Below, piece after piece: positions 51,059-59,356 of a DNA stretch of 61,431 nucleotides. Positions within the stretch are counted from its first letter, which is position 1. Every line of letters begins with the position of its first letter. Both the position numbers and the translations under genes were made by a program. The stretch comes from Streptomyces sp. PT12 (GTDB taxonomy: Bacteria > Actinomycetota > Actinomycetes > Streptomycetales > Streptomycetaceae). The notes under the pieces are model-generated. The model saw only the letters and a program-made list of their open reading frames with translations, ran no database searches and was not told the origin of the DNA. The stretch lies in the NCBI RefSeq assembly GCF_003311645.1, contig NZ_QEST01000028.1:1-61431 (forward strand), in the 5' to 3' direction.

Positions 51059-51991
51059 ATGTACGGGAACGACGCCGCCGCCGCGTTCGGCCTGCGCCCG
51101 GTGAGGCGGCGGCACTGGGGGCGCTGGGCCTCCGCCGCGATCATCGTGGCGCTGCTCGCCGCCGTGGTACGGGCGTTCGCCATGGGCGCCATCGAGTGGG
51201 ACGTGGTCGGCGACTACCTCACCGCCGACATGATTCTCAAGGGACTGGCCAACACCGCCGTGATCACCGCGGCGGCCATGCTGCTCGGCGTCGTCGTCGG
51301 CATCCTGATCGCCGTGCTGCGCCTGTCGGCCAACCCCGTGGCCAACGCGGTGGCCGCGGGCTATGTGTGGTTCTTCCGCGGCGTGCCCGTCCTGCTGCAA
51401 CTGCTCATCTGGTACAACCTCGCCCTCGTCTTCCCCACCATCGGCGTGCCGGGGCTGTGGGAGGGCTCGACGGTCGAGGTGATGACGCCGTTCATGGCCA
51501 CCCTGCTCGGCCTCGGCCTCCACCAGAGCGCGTACACCGCCGAGATCGTGCGCGGCGGCATCCTGGCCGTCGACCGGGGCCAGACCGAGGCGGCGCTCTC
51601 CCTGGCCCTGCCGTCGGGCGCGGTCTTCGGCCGCATCGTGCTGCCGCAGGCGATGCGCGTCATCATCCCGCCGCTGGGCAACGAGTTCATCTCCACCCTC
51701 AAGACCTCCTCGCTCGCCGCCGTCGTCACCTATGGCGAGCTGCTCCAGAGCGCCCAGCTGGTCTACTACCGCAACAACCGGGTGATCGAGCTGCTGATCG
51801 TGGTGGCCGTGTGGTACCTGGCCGTCGTGTCGGTGCTCGCCGTCGGCCAGTACGCCGTCGAGCGCCGCTACGGCCGCGGCTTCACGCCCACGCGCGACGC
51901 GAGCGGCCCCGGCGCGCGCGGGGGCGCCCGCGGCGGCGTGCGCGGCGTGCGCGGCGCACGCGCCCGGAAGACGATGGGGAGCGAAGCATGA
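51059..51991 (+). CDS. Polar amino acid ABC transporter permease
   Basis: 310-residue HisM/GlnP-type permease. Family spans begin [20 protein letters not shown], with [13 protein letters not shown] and the EAA-loop [20 protein letters not shown] near residue 180. The C-terminal 35 residues are Arg/Gly-rich (repeats of GARGG and GVRG), not needed for the fold. It pairs with the following ATPase and binding protein 3. ATG with GGAAGGACG; overlap ATGA with the ATPase. Confidence 0.93.
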   Translation: MYGNDAAAAFGLRPVRRRHWGRWASAAIIVALLAAVVRAFAMGAIEWDVVGDYLTADMILKGLANTAVITAAAMLLGVVVGILIAVLRLSANPVANAVAAGYVWFFRGVPVLLQLLIWYNLALVFPTIGVPGLWEGSTVEVMTPFMATLLGLGLHQSAYTAEIVRGGILAVDRGQTEAALSLALPSGAVFGRIVLPQAMRVIIPPLGNEFISTLKTSSLAAVVTYGELLQSAQLVYYRNNRVIELLIVVAVWYLAVVSVLAVGQYAVERRYGRGFTPTRDASGPGARGGARGGVRGVRGARARKTMGSEA

Positions 51992-52848
51992 CCACCGAGA
52001 CCGTGCTGCGCGCCGTGGGCGTGACCAAGCGATTCGGCGACCTGCCGGTGCTGCGCGGCATCGACCTGACCGTCACCGCGGGCGAGGTGGTCTGCCTGAT
52101 GGGCCCTTCGGGCTCGGGCAAGAGCACGTTCCTGCGCTGCGTCAATCAGCTCGAACGGCCCGACGGCGGCTACCTGGAGGTGCGCTCCGAGCTGCTCGGC
52201 TGGAAGCGCCGCGGCGACACCCTGCGCGAGCTGAGCCGCAGGGAGATCGCCCGCCAGCGCCGTGGCATCGGGATGGTGTTCCAGCGCTTCAACCTCTTCC
52301 CGCACCTGACCGTGCTCCAGAACGTCACCGAGGCACCGGTCCGCACCCGCGCGCTACCGCGCGCCGAGGCCGAGCGGACCGCGCGCGAGCTGCTGGGGCG
52401 GGTCGGGCTCGCGGAGAAGGCGGACGCCTACCCGGGGCAGCTCTCCGGCGGCCAGCAGCAACGGGTCGCCATCGCGCGCTCCCTGGCCACCAGCCCGTTC
52501 CTCATGCTCTTCGACGAGCCGACCTCCGCCCTCGACCCCGAACTCGTGGGCGAGGTCCTGGCCGTGATGCGCACGCTGGCCGAGCAGGGCATGACCATGA
52601 TCGTGGTCACCCACGAGGCGGGCTTCGCCCGCGATGTCGCCGACCGGATCGTCTTCATGGACGGCGGCGTCATCGTCGAGGAGGGCCCGCCCGCGCGCCT
52701 CCTGGCCGCCCCTTCCCACCCGAGGACCAGGGACTTCCTGGCCCGGGTCACCGCCGCGCACGGCGATCCCCCGGGCCCGCCCACCGAGACCGTCGAGACG
52801 CCCGGGACATCCAGCACCGCCGACACCGCCGAGAAGGGACAGAGTTGA
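51988..52848 (+). CDS. Polar amino acid ABC transporter ATPase
   Basis: 286-residue GlnQ-type ATPase. Walker [10 protein letters not shown] near residues 36-44, Q-loop in [11 protein letters not shown], signature LSGGQQQR near 150, Walker [14 protein letters not shown] and the switch His in VVTHEAGF. A Thr/Pro/Ser-rich tail of about 25 residues ends the protein. Its TGA lies in the TTGAC at the very edge of the TnpB element, so the tail or the stop may have been altered by the insertion. Confidence 0.94.
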   Translation: MTTETVLRAVGVTKRFGDLPVLRGIDLTVTAGEVVCLMGPSGSGKSTFLRCVNQLERPDGGYLEVRSELLGWKRRGDTLRELSRREIARQRRGIGMVFQRFNLFPHLTVLQNVTEAPVRTRALPRAEAERTARELLGRVGLAEKADAYPGQLSGGQQQRVAIARSLATSPFLMLFDEPTSALDPELVGEVLAVMRTLAEQGMTMIVVTHEAGFARDVADRIVFMDGGVIVEEGPPARLLAAPSHPRTRDFLARVTAAHGDPPGPPTETVETPGTSSTADTAEKGQS

Positions 52849-52849
52849 C

Positions 52850-52945
52850 TTCCTCCCCCGCCTAAAGGCGGGGGATTCCAGCGGTCGCCCGCTGGGGTTC
52901 CTGCTTCACCGACGACTGCCCTGTCCGGGAGGACTCCCGTTGAGG
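52850..52945 (-). ncRNA. Probable TnpB guide RNA scaffold (reRNA/omega-RNA)
   Basis: The last part of tnpB and the element end fold, on the minus strand, into at least three hairpins: CGGGAG/CTCCCG (52926-52939), CCAGCGG/CCGCTGG (52878-52895), and the end hairpin (52855-52874). The corresponding protein tail is Arg/Gln/Ser-rich and non-conserved in look. In characterised TnpB systems the RNA overlaps the 3' end of tnpB and continues into flanking DNA as guide. By that model the guide here would come from about 52829-52848 read on the minus strand, inside the ATPase gene. The 5' limit is not determined. Confidence 0.55.
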
Positions 52946-54070
52946 TCTTACACCGTCTCCACAGGCTGCTGCCGCCAGCCCGGCGGCCAGGACGTTGCGT
53001 GCCGCGTTCACATCACGGTCATGCACCACGCCGCACTCGCACGTCCACGTCCGGACGTCCAGCGGCATCCCCGCCGCGACCGTGCCGCAGGCCCCGCACA
53101 GCTTCGAGCTGGGGAAGAAGCGGTCGATCACCACGAGGTCACGCCCGTACCAGGCGCACTTGTACTCCAGCATGGAGCGAAACTCCGTCCAGGACGCGTC
53201 CGAGATGGCGCGCGCGAGGCGCCCGTTCTTCAGCAGGCTGCGGACGGAGAGGTCCTCGATCACGACCACTTGATTCTCGTGGACGAGCCGAGTCGACAGC
53301 TGGTGGAGGAAGTCCCGGCGCCGGTCAGCGATCCGCGCATGGATGCGGGCGACCTTGCGGCGGGCCTTCTCACGGTTGGCCGAGCCCTTCTGCTTGCGGG
53401 ACAACTCCCGCTGCGCGCGCGCCAGGCGCGTACGGTCACGCCGCTCGTGCCGGGGATTGGTGATCTTCTCCCCGGTGGACAGGGTCACCAGGGAGGTGAT
53501 GCCCGCGTCGATTCCGACCGCCGCACCCGTGGCAGGGGCCTCGGTGATGGTGTCCTGGCACAGCAGGGACACGAACCAGCGGCCCGCCGCATCGCGGGAG
53601 ACGGTCACGGTGGACGGCTCCACTCCCTGGGGCAGGGGACGCGACCAGCGGATGTCCAGGGGCTCCCTCATCTTCGCCAGCGTCAGTTGTCCATCGCGCC
53701 AGGTGAAGGCGCTGCGGGTGTACTCGGCCGACGCCCTCGATTTCTTGCGCGACTTGTAGCGCGGGTACCCGGCCCGCTTGGCGAAGAAGCTGGTGAACGC
53801 CGTCTGAAGGTGACGCAACGCCTGCTGAAGCGGGACGCAGGATACCTCCGCCAGGAACGCCAGTCCCTCGGCCTTCTTCCATCCGGTCAGCATCGCCGAC
53901 GACTCCACGTAGGAGACCCGCCGCTGCTCGCCATACCAGGCGCGGGTACGTTCCTCAAGCGCCTTGTTGTACACCAGGCGCACGCAGCCGAACGTCCGCG
54001 ACAGCTCAGCCGCCTGCTCGCTCGTGGGATAGAAGCGGTACCTGAACGCCCGCTTGACCTGCCGCGACAT
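52862..54070 (-). CDS. tnpB: TnpB RNA-guided nuclease
   Basis: 402-residue TnpB, full length. The N-terminal helix-turn-helix domain reads YRFYPTSEQAAELSRTFGCV, then RLVYNKALE. RuvC residues are Asp188 (VGIDAGI), Glu272 (VVIEDLS) and Asp353 (HDRDVNAARN), all present. The zinc finger Cys325, Cys328, Cys344 and Cys346 sits between the second and third. It is therefore likely an active RNA-guided DNA nuclease, as in ISDra2 TnpB. Stop lies in the terminal hairpin loop. The ATG gives MSRQVKRAFRYRFYP. Confidence 0.95.
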   Translation of the reverse strand: MSRQVKRAFRYRFYPTSEQAAELSRTFGCVRLVYNKALEERTRAWYGEQRRVSYVESSAMLTGWKKAEGLAFLAEVSCVPLQQALRHLQTAFTSFFAKRAGYPRYKSRKKSRASAEYTRSAFTWRDGQLTLAKMREPLDIRWSRPLPQGVEPSTVTVSRDAAGRWFVSLLCQDTITEAPATGAAVGIDAGITSLVTLSTGEKITNPRHERRDRTRLARAQRELSRKQKGSANREKARRKVARIHARIADRRRDFLHQLSTRLVHENQVVVIEDLSVRSLLKNGRLARAISDASWTEFRSMLEYKCAWYGRDLVVIDRFFPSSKLCGACGTVAAGMPLDVRTWTCECGVVHDRDVNAARNVLAAGLAAAACGDGVRPQRESSRTGQSSVKQEPQRATAGIPRL

Positions 54071-54228
54071 GCCTCACACCCTATCAACTCCCATGTCAGC
54101 CAAGGGTGTCGATCGGTGGCCGTAGACGCCGAATCGCCCCGGCGGCGATCCGCCTTCCCCTGCCCTGCTCCACAGGAGCTTCGTTTCCTCCCCGGCCTGA
54201 AGGCCGGAGTATCCACGAAGGAGACCAG

Positions 54229-55140
54229 ATGATCAACCGGCAGGGGCCGCGCTCCTACGACCTGTGGGGTGTCCCCTTCGACGGCGGGTCCACGCTGGGC
54301 CGACCCGGCTCGCGTTACGCGCCTGACCGGATCCGCCAGGCGCTCGGCTGGATCACCCAGCGCGTCCAGGACGGGCGCATCTACTCGCTGGAGAGCGACA
54401 CCGTCTTCGACATCGGCGACGACCTGCTGCGCGACCGCGGCGACGCCCCGGTCACGGGCCACGACCTGGCCGCGACGACGGACGCGTGCAGCGCGGTCGT
54501 GGCCGAGTCGCTGCGCGCGGGGCGGGTGCCGATCGTGCTCGGGGGCGACGACGCGCTGCTGTTCCCCGTGGCCCGCGGGGTGCATGACGCGGTGGAAGGG
54601 CGCGTGGGCATCATCCACTTCGACGCGCACCTCGACCTGCTCGACCACAACCCCCACCAGGGGAAGTTCAGCCAGTCCAGCGGCATGCGGCGCAGCCTTG
54701 AGCTGGCGCGGATCTCCGCGGCCGACTGTGTGCAGGTCGGCTCGCGGCACTTCAACTTCCCTGCGTCAGGGGAGTTCAAGCACACCCACGGGCTCTCGCA
54801 CATCACAGCGGGAGAGTTCCAGGCGCTCGGCCCCGCACAGGCCGCCCGGCAGATACTCGACCATGTCTCGGGCGCCGACCACCTCTTCCTGTCCTTCGAC
54901 ATCGACGCCATCGACCCGGCCTACGCCCCCGGCTCGGGCGCCCACGAGCCGGGCGGCCTCACCTCGGGCGAGGCGCTCGAAGTGGTCAGGCTGCTGGCGC
55001 CGCACTGCACGGCCATGGCCCTCACCGAGGTGAACCCCATGGTCGACCTGCACGACGCGACCACCACGCTCGCCGCGTATCTCCTCTTCCACTTCGCGGT
55101 CTTCGGCTGCCGCCCCGCCCCCCGTCTCGAGCACCACTGA
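54229..55140 (+). CDS. Arginase/agmatinase-family protein, atypical metal motif
   Basis: 303-residue ureohydrolase-fold protein. Motifs: DAHLD at Asp132-His134-Asp136, DIDAIDP at Asp224/Asp226, and the late EVNPMVDLHDATT. The first motif, normally GGDHS, reads GGDDA (105-109), so the metal-binding His is Asp108. The other ligands are intact, so a metal site is still possible and specificity may have changed. It likely splits a guanidino or formimino compound to urea or formamide. Start ATG at 54229 after GAAGGAGACC, right outside the TnpB element. TGATG overlap with the lyase gene. Confidence 0.9.
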   Translation: MINRQGPRSYDLWGVPFDGGSTLGRPGSRYAPDRIRQALGWITQRVQDGRIYSLESDTVFDIGDDLLRDRGDAPVTGHDLAATTDACSAVVAESLRAGRVPIVLGGDDALLFPVARGVHDAVEGRVGIIHFDAHLDLLDHNPHQGKFSQSSGMRRSLELARISAADCVQVGSRHFNFPASGEFKHTHGLSHITAGEFQALGPAQAARQILDHVSGADHLFLSFDIDAIDPAYAPGSGAHEPGGLTSGEALEVVRLLAPHCTAMALTEVNPMVDLHDATTTLAAYLLFHFAVFGCRPAPRLEHH

Positions 55141-56654
55141 TGACCGGCGCCTCCCCGTACGAGGGGTTCCGCGGCGCGGGCGTGCGGCTGAGCGAGGAGC
55201 AGCTGCCGCACCTGCGCACCCACCGCACCGACCTGCTGGGCGACTCGCTGCCCTGGATCCACGCGTTCGACAAGGCCCACCTGGTGATGCTCGCCGAGTG
55301 CGGCCTGCTCACCGGGCCCGACGCGGCGGCGCTGCTCGGCGCGCTGCGCGCCATGGAGGCCGAGGGCATCGCCGCGGCGCGCGACCGCGCGGGCGGCGGG
55401 ATGCACTCGGCCGAGCACCACCTCATCGGCGCGCTCGGCATCGAGCTGGGCGGGCGCATCAACATGGGCCGCAGCTCGGGCGACCTGATCGAGGTCGCCA
55501 GGCGGCTGACGATCCGCGAGCACCTGACGGCCCTCACCGACGCCGCGCTCCGACTGCGCGGCACACTGCTCGACCTGGCCGCCGAACACGCCGAGACCGT
55601 GCTGCCCGGCTACACGCACGGCCAGCACGCCCAGCCGACGACGTTCGGCCACTGGGCCCTGATGTTCGAACGGGCGCTGGCCCGCGACACCCAGCGCTGC
55701 GCGAGCCTCTACGAACGGCTCAACCGCTCCCCCGCGGGCGCCGCCATCATGACCGGCACCGACTTCCCGATCAGCCGCGAACGCGTCGCCGAACTTCTGG
55801 GCTTCGACGCCCCGTTGGCCAACACCATGGACGCCATCCTCAGCCATGACCTGGAGATGGAGGTCGCCGCGGTGTACGCCACGGCCGCCGCCACCCTCTC
55901 CCGGCTCGCCGACGACCTGTTCCTGTGGTCGACCGCGGAGTTCGCGTTCGTCGAGCTGCCCGACCGCTACTGCGGCACCAGCTCGATCATGCCGCAGAAG
56001 AAGAACCCCGACGCGCTCGAGATCGTCAAGTCCGTGGCGGGGCAGGCGCTCTCCGGGCTGGTCGCGGTGGTCACGGCGGAGCGCGGCCCGACCGGCTTCC
56101 CCATCCTGGAACGCCGCCGCTCCCAGGACCTGTTGTGGGCCACGGGGCGCGAGCTGGCCGCGCGGCTCGGCGACCTCGACGGCATCCTGCGCGACCTGCG
56201 GGTGCACAGGAAGGCCATGGCCGAGGCTGCGGGCGCGCACTGGGCCCAGGTCACCGACGTGGCCTCCGCCCTGGTCACCGCGTCCGGTGCCGACTGGCGC
56301 ACGTCCCACCAGGTGGTCGGGCTGTTCGTGCGGCGCAGCATCGAGCGCGGCCTCACCCCGGCCACCACCACGCTCGCGGTGCTCGACGAGGCGGCCTGCG
56401 AGGTCCAGGGCCGCCCCAGCGGCCTGGACGAGGCGGCGTTCCGCGACGTCATGGACGCCCGCGCCTTTGTGGCCCGCCGCACCCTGTACGGCGGCCCGGC
56501 CCCCAAGGCCGTCCTCCGCGAACGGGCGGCGGCACAGGCCGAGTTGGACGCCGACCGAAGCGCGGCCGCGGCCCGCACGGCAGCCCACCGCGCGGCGGCC
56601 GAGTCCCTGGAACGCGCGGTGGACGCGTTGATCGGGACCCGGCCGGACGCCTGA
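55140..56654 (+). CDS. Argininosuccinate lyase/fumarase-superfamily lyase
   Basis: 504-residue lyase. The superfamily signature GTSSIMPQKKNPDALE lies near residues 280-295, with MHSAEHHLIGALGIELGGRIN near 88-108 and TVLPGYTHGQHAQPTTFGHW near 155-175. The fold makes or breaks C-N bonds with release of fumarate. The genome's arginine-pathway enzyme would normally sit beside argG, so this is probably a catabolic paralogue; EDDS lyase shows that members can take N-substituted aspartates. Paired by TGATG with the arginase-like gene. The C-terminal third is less similar to argininosuccinate lyase. Confidence 0.9.
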   Translation: MTGASPYEGFRGAGVRLSEEQLPHLRTHRTDLLGDSLPWIHAFDKAHLVMLAECGLLTGPDAAALLGALRAMEAEGIAAARDRAGGGMHSAEHHLIGALGIELGGRINMGRSSGDLIEVARRLTIREHLTALTDAALRLRGTLLDLAAEHAETVLPGYTHGQHAQPTTFGHWALMFERALARDTQRCASLYERLNRSPAGAAIMTGTDFPISRERVAELLGFDAPLANTMDAILSHDLEMEVAAVYATAAATLSRLADDLFLWSTAEFAFVELPDRYCGTSSIMPQKKNPDALEIVKSVAGQALSGLVAVVTAERGPTGFPILERRRSQDLLWATGRELAARLGDLDGILRDLRVHRKAMAEAAGAHWAQVTDVASALVTASGADWRTSHQVVGLFVRRSIERGLTPATTTLAVLDEAACEVQGRPSGLDEAAFRDVMDARAFVARRTLYGGPAPKAVLRERAAAQAELDADRSAAAARTAAHRAAAESLERAVDALIGTRPDA

Positions 56655-56868
56655 CCCGCGGCGCCCTCGCGCGGAAGGCGGCCTCGTCGGGGTCGGCGCG
56701 GGACGGTCCTTCGGCGGTGGTCTCGATCCGCAGGAGCAGCCGGTGCAGCGCGTCGACCTCGTGCGCGTCGAGCCCCGCGAACAGGTCGGCCTCGACGGCC
56801 GCGATCCCGGCGTGGAGGTCGGCGACCAGGCGCGTTCCCCGGGATGAGATCGATCTACTAGCCTCCAC
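56655..56868 (-). pseudogene. C-terminal fragment of a MarR-type regulator
   Basis: A minus frame beginning at GTG 56868 reads GTRLVADLHAGIAAVEADLF and GLDAHEVDALHRLLLRIE, the last two helices of MarR proteins. The DNA-binding winged helix is missing, and the frame runs on into the lyase gene without a stop of its own. It lies 29 bases from the divergent DoxX gene, a common MarR partner, so it is probably the relic of DoxX's regulator. Confidence 0.6.
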
Positions 56869-56897
56869 GATGCGTTTCCTCGTCCCCAGGAGGGGCC

Positions 56898-57248
56898 ATG
56901 TTTGTCGCCTATGTCATCGTCGGGATCGTCCTCGCCCTGCTGCTCACGTTCTCGGGCCGCACCAAGCTCGCGCGCGACGAGCGGATCGTCGAAGGGCTGA
57001 CCGGCATCGGCGTGCCCCTCAGCTGGTTCCCGTTCCTCGCGGCCAGCGAGTTCGCGGGCGCGATCGGCCTGGTGGTCGGCTTCTGGTGGGCACCGATCGG
57101 CATCGCGGCCGCGATCGGCGTGATCCTCTACTTCGTCGGCGCGGTCGCCGCGCACCTGCGCAAGCGCGACCTCAAGGGCCTGCCCCCGGCCGTCCTGCTG
57201 CTCCTGGTCGCGATCGCCGCCCTGATCCTGCGCGCCGCCTCGGCATAA
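56898..57248 (+). CDS. DoxX family membrane protein
   Basis: 116-residue protein with four predicted spans (VAYVIVGIVLALLLTFSG, then FPFLAASEFAGAIGLVVGFW, IAAAIGVILYFVGAVAA, and AVLLLLVAIAALILRAA). The loop GRTKLARDERIVEGLTGIGV is typical of DoxX-like proteins. These small membrane proteins are linked to redox or thiol stress in some actinobacteria, but the role here is open. ATG after GGAGGGG. Confidence 0.88.
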   Translation: MFVAYVIVGIVLALLLTFSGRTKLARDERIVEGLTGIGVPLSWFPFLAASEFAGAIGLVVGFWWAPIGIAAAIGVILYFVGAVAAHLRKRDLKGLPPAVLLLLVAIAALILRAASA

Positions 57249-57309
57249 CCTCCCAGGGGGGAGCGGGGCTACGGAGGGTCCGGTGGTTGCTGGCGTCGCC
57301 CGCTGTTCC

Positions 57310-57515
57310 TGTTTCGTGGTGGGTGCGGGTCACTGATGGGCACCTACGGGAGGGAAGGTGGTGGGTGGCGGTCGTCCCGGTCACCGACCTCTGTCTGGTC
57401 GGCGGGGACCGTTCGCCGAACGGGCGCGGCCGCGTCCCTCGTTGACGGCCGTTTTCCCGGTGGTCGGCTGAGGCAGCGCGCACCCTTCGGGCCTGCCCTG
57501 GCCGCCCGAAGCGTT
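57310..57515 (-). repeat. Dispersed repeat, copy B (part 2, reversed)
   Basis: Read on the minus strand it begins GGCGGCCAGGGCAGGCCCGA (near 57515) and runs through GCGCGCTGCCTCAGCCGACC, GTTCGGCGAACGG and GACCAGA. It ends near 57310 with CCCGTAGGTGCCCATCAGTG. It is the reverse complement of copy C (57761-57960), so the two form a long imperfect inverted repeat with about 245 bases between. Confidence 0.75.
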
Positions 57516-57593
57516 TTCAAGCCTGGCGTCGGTTGAGCTCAGGGAGCATGCCGGTGCTTATCTGCGGCTTATGCCAGGGCGGATGCTTTTTGG

Positions 57594-57678
57594 AAACGCG
57601 GCACGTTCTGTTCAGCACAAAGTGTGCCCCGTTTCAGAAGAGACCGCGTCCTCGCGTAAGCGGGGCATAAAGTCAACG
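57594..57678 (+). repeat. Dispersed repeat, part 1 of copy C
   Basis: AACGCGGCACGTTCTGTTCA, then GTGTGCCCCGTTTCAGAAG and GCATAAAGTCAACGG, matching part 1 of copy A at 45717-45800. The unit itself has GGCAC...GTGCC inverted ends, so it may fold. It lies inside the spacer between copies B and C. Confidence 0.7.
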
Positions 57679-57760
57679 GGCCCGCTGAATGACGCGCGCC
57701 CCCGCCCCGCACCGGCCCGCCACCTCAGCTCAACGTACGCGCGGTGAACGACGAGAGCGG

Positions 57761-57960
57761 CGGCCAGGGCAGGCCCGAAGGGTGCGCGCTACCCCAGCCG
57801 ACCACCGGCAAGGCGGCCACCCGCACACAGTTAGCGGCTGCGCCCGGCTGGCGAACGGTCCGAGCCAGCGACGAGACCGACCGTTTACCGAGACGGCCGC
57901 ACACCCGACACCCCTCCCCCCGTAGGTGCCCTCAGTAACCCGCACCCCCACAACACCCGA
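57761..57960 (+). repeat. Dispersed repeat, copy C (part 2)
   Basis: Starts GGCGGCCAGGGCAGGCCCGA, then GCGCGCTACCCCAGCCGACC, GGCGAACGGTCC, GCCAGCGACGAGACCGACCG, ending CCCGTAGGTGCCCTCAGTAA. The 849 bases from 57249 to 58097 hold only these repeats, plus a purine-poor stretch before the LacI stop. No gene is supported there. Confidence 0.75.
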
Positions 57961-58097
57961 CACCCGGCAGACGGCGAACGGGAGGACGTCCAGCCCGTAG
58001 CCGCCCCACCGCGAAGCCCGCGCGGGAAGCGCAAAGCCCGCGCGAGACCGCGGCCGCCCACCCGGCCGGGCAGGCCACCGAGCAGGGCCGCGGCTCC

Positions 58098-59171
58098 TCA
58101 CCCGGCCGGGCAGGCCACCGAGTCGCGGATGACCAGCCGGGTGCCGAGCAGGACGTACTCGGGCGCGCCCGGCGTGCCGGGCGCCCCGCTCTCCAGGGCC
58201 AGCCGCACGGCGGTGCGGCCCAGCTCCTTGTGCTGCACATGCACCGTGGTGAGGTCGATGTCCCGCGCCGGAGGCAGGTCGTCGAACCCCGCGAGCGAGA
58301 CGTCGTCGGGCACGCGCAGCCCCTCCTCGCGCAGCGCCTGGCGGGCGCCAGCGGCGATCTGGTCGTTGCAGGCGAAGACGGCCGTGAAGTCGCGCGGGCC
58401 GCCGTCGAGGCGGTGACGCATCATGCGGTACCCCTCGCGCCACTCCATCGTGCCGTCGACCTCGAGCCCCGGATCGTGTGGAACGCGGTGCGCCGCGAGG
58501 GCCGCGCGATAGCCCGCGATCCGGCTCTCCGGCGTGGTGTACCCGGCGCGCCGCCCCAGGAACAGGATGCGCCGGTGCCCGGCCGCGATCAGGTGGCTCG
58601 TCATGGCGTGCGCGCCGCCGGTGTTGTCGTACTCGACGACGATGGCGGGGACTTCGGGCCCGAGCGACGGGCGGCCGCACAGCACCAGGTGGCACCCGGC
58701 CAGCGTCAGGGCGCGGGCGTAGCCCGCCATGCGCTCGCGGTAGGCGTCGTCCGCGCTGATGTTCCCGACCAGGACGACCGCCTCGGCGTGCTGCTCGCGC
58801 ATCAGCTGGACGATCGCCAGCTCACGCTCCGGGTCCCCGCCGCTCGTGCCCACGACGCACAGCCTGCCCTCGCGCGCGGCCTGCTCCTGCACCCCCTGCG
58901 CGACATGGGCGTAGTGTGGCGACGTCACGGAGTTGACGACGATGGCGACGCTCTTGGGCTGCACCCCGGCGAGGCCGCGGGCGTGGGCGTTCGCCACATA
59001 GTCGAGCTCCCGCACGGCGCGCATGACCTTGGCGCGCGTGACGGGGGCGCTCGGATACGTGCCGGAGAGGATCCGGGAGACGGTGGCGACCGAGACCCCG
59101 GCGTGCCGGGCGACGTCCCGGATCGTCGTGGGGCGGGCGCGCCCGTCATCGGGCGTGGGCCGACGAGCCAT
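58098..59171 (-). CDS. LacI family transcriptional regulator
   Basis: 357-residue LacI/GalR repressor. Helix-turn-helix and hinge TTIRDVARHAGVSVATVSRI, then ILSGTYPSAPVTRAKVM and ELDYVANAHARGL, at about residues 15-70; the sugar-binding domain follows, with FACNDQIAAGARQALREEG and DDVSLAGFDDLP near 275-310. The ATG at 59171 is preceded by CAGGGAGG; an ATG six codons earlier is weaker. It is divergent from the PL11 lyase, so it likely represses it until a pectin-derived inducer is present. Confidence 0.94.
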   Translation of the reverse strand: MARRPTPDDGRARPTTIRDVARHAGVSVATVSRILSGTYPSAPVTRAKVMRAVRELDYVANAHARGLAGVQPKSVAIVVNSVTSPHYAHVAQGVQEQAAREGRLCVVGTSGGDPERELAIVQLMREQHAEAVVLVGNISADDAYRERMAGYARALTLAGCHLVLCGRPSLGPEVPAIVVEYDNTGGAHAMTSHLIAAGHRRILFLGRRAGYTTPESRIAGYRAALAAHRVPHDPGLEVDGTMEWREGYRMMRHRLDGGPRDFTAVFACNDQIAAGARQALREEGLRVPDDVSLAGFDDLPPARDIDLTTVHVQHKELGRTAVRLALESGAPGTPGAPEYVLLGTRLVIRDSVACPAG

Positions 59172-59198
59172 CCGACCTCCCTGCGTCACACGCCTGCG

Positions 59199-59211
59199 TG
59201 AAACCGCTTCA
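59199..59211. promoter_or_regulatory. LacI-type operator-like site 1
   Basis: TGAAACCGCTTCA, an imperfect palindrome with the AAACCG core seen in many LacI-family operators. It is 28 bases before the LacI ATG, fitting autorepression. Confidence 0.5.
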
Positions 59212-59345
59212 ACTGATCGTCGCGGACGAGCCCCACCCCGTCAATTCCCCGATGCAGCCGGATAATTCAGCCCCGAAGGGACATCCAAACGGGCCTTGCG
59301 CGGAGTATTGACGCCCTCTGGGGCCCATGCTTCGCTCCCCTTGTG

Positions 59346-59356
59346 TAAACGGTTTA
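59346..59356. promoter_or_regulatory. LacI-type operator-like site 2
   Basis: TAAACGGTTTA, a perfect 11-base palindrome whose complement carries AAACCGTTT, sharing the core with site 1. It lies 95 bases before the PL11 ATG in the divergent promoter region. Confidence 0.55.

Larger units (their letters stand above)
52845..54213 (-). mobile_element. IS200/IS605-type element with TnpB only
   Basis: A solo tnpB gene flanked by hairpin ends. The end downstream of tnpB is the hairpin CCCCCGCC-TAAA-GGCGGGGG at 52855-52874, whose loop contains the tnpB stop. The other end has CCGGCC-TGAA-GGCCGG at 54192-54207. Both ends sit in the same TTCCTCCCC...CCT.AAGG context. No TnpA transposase gene is present, so movement would need one in trans. 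The outer limits are approximate. It splits the ABC transporter unit from the arginase-like gene. Confidence 0.85.

Noticed and set aside
54921-57155. 744-codon minus-strand frame
   Set aside because: Shadow of the lyase gene. Only the short MarR-like piece at 56655-56868, in another frame, looks coding.
57249-58097. tRNA or other stable RNA gene in the long gap
   Set aside because: No cloverleaf or T-loop consensus was seen; the stretch is explained by the dispersed repeat copies.
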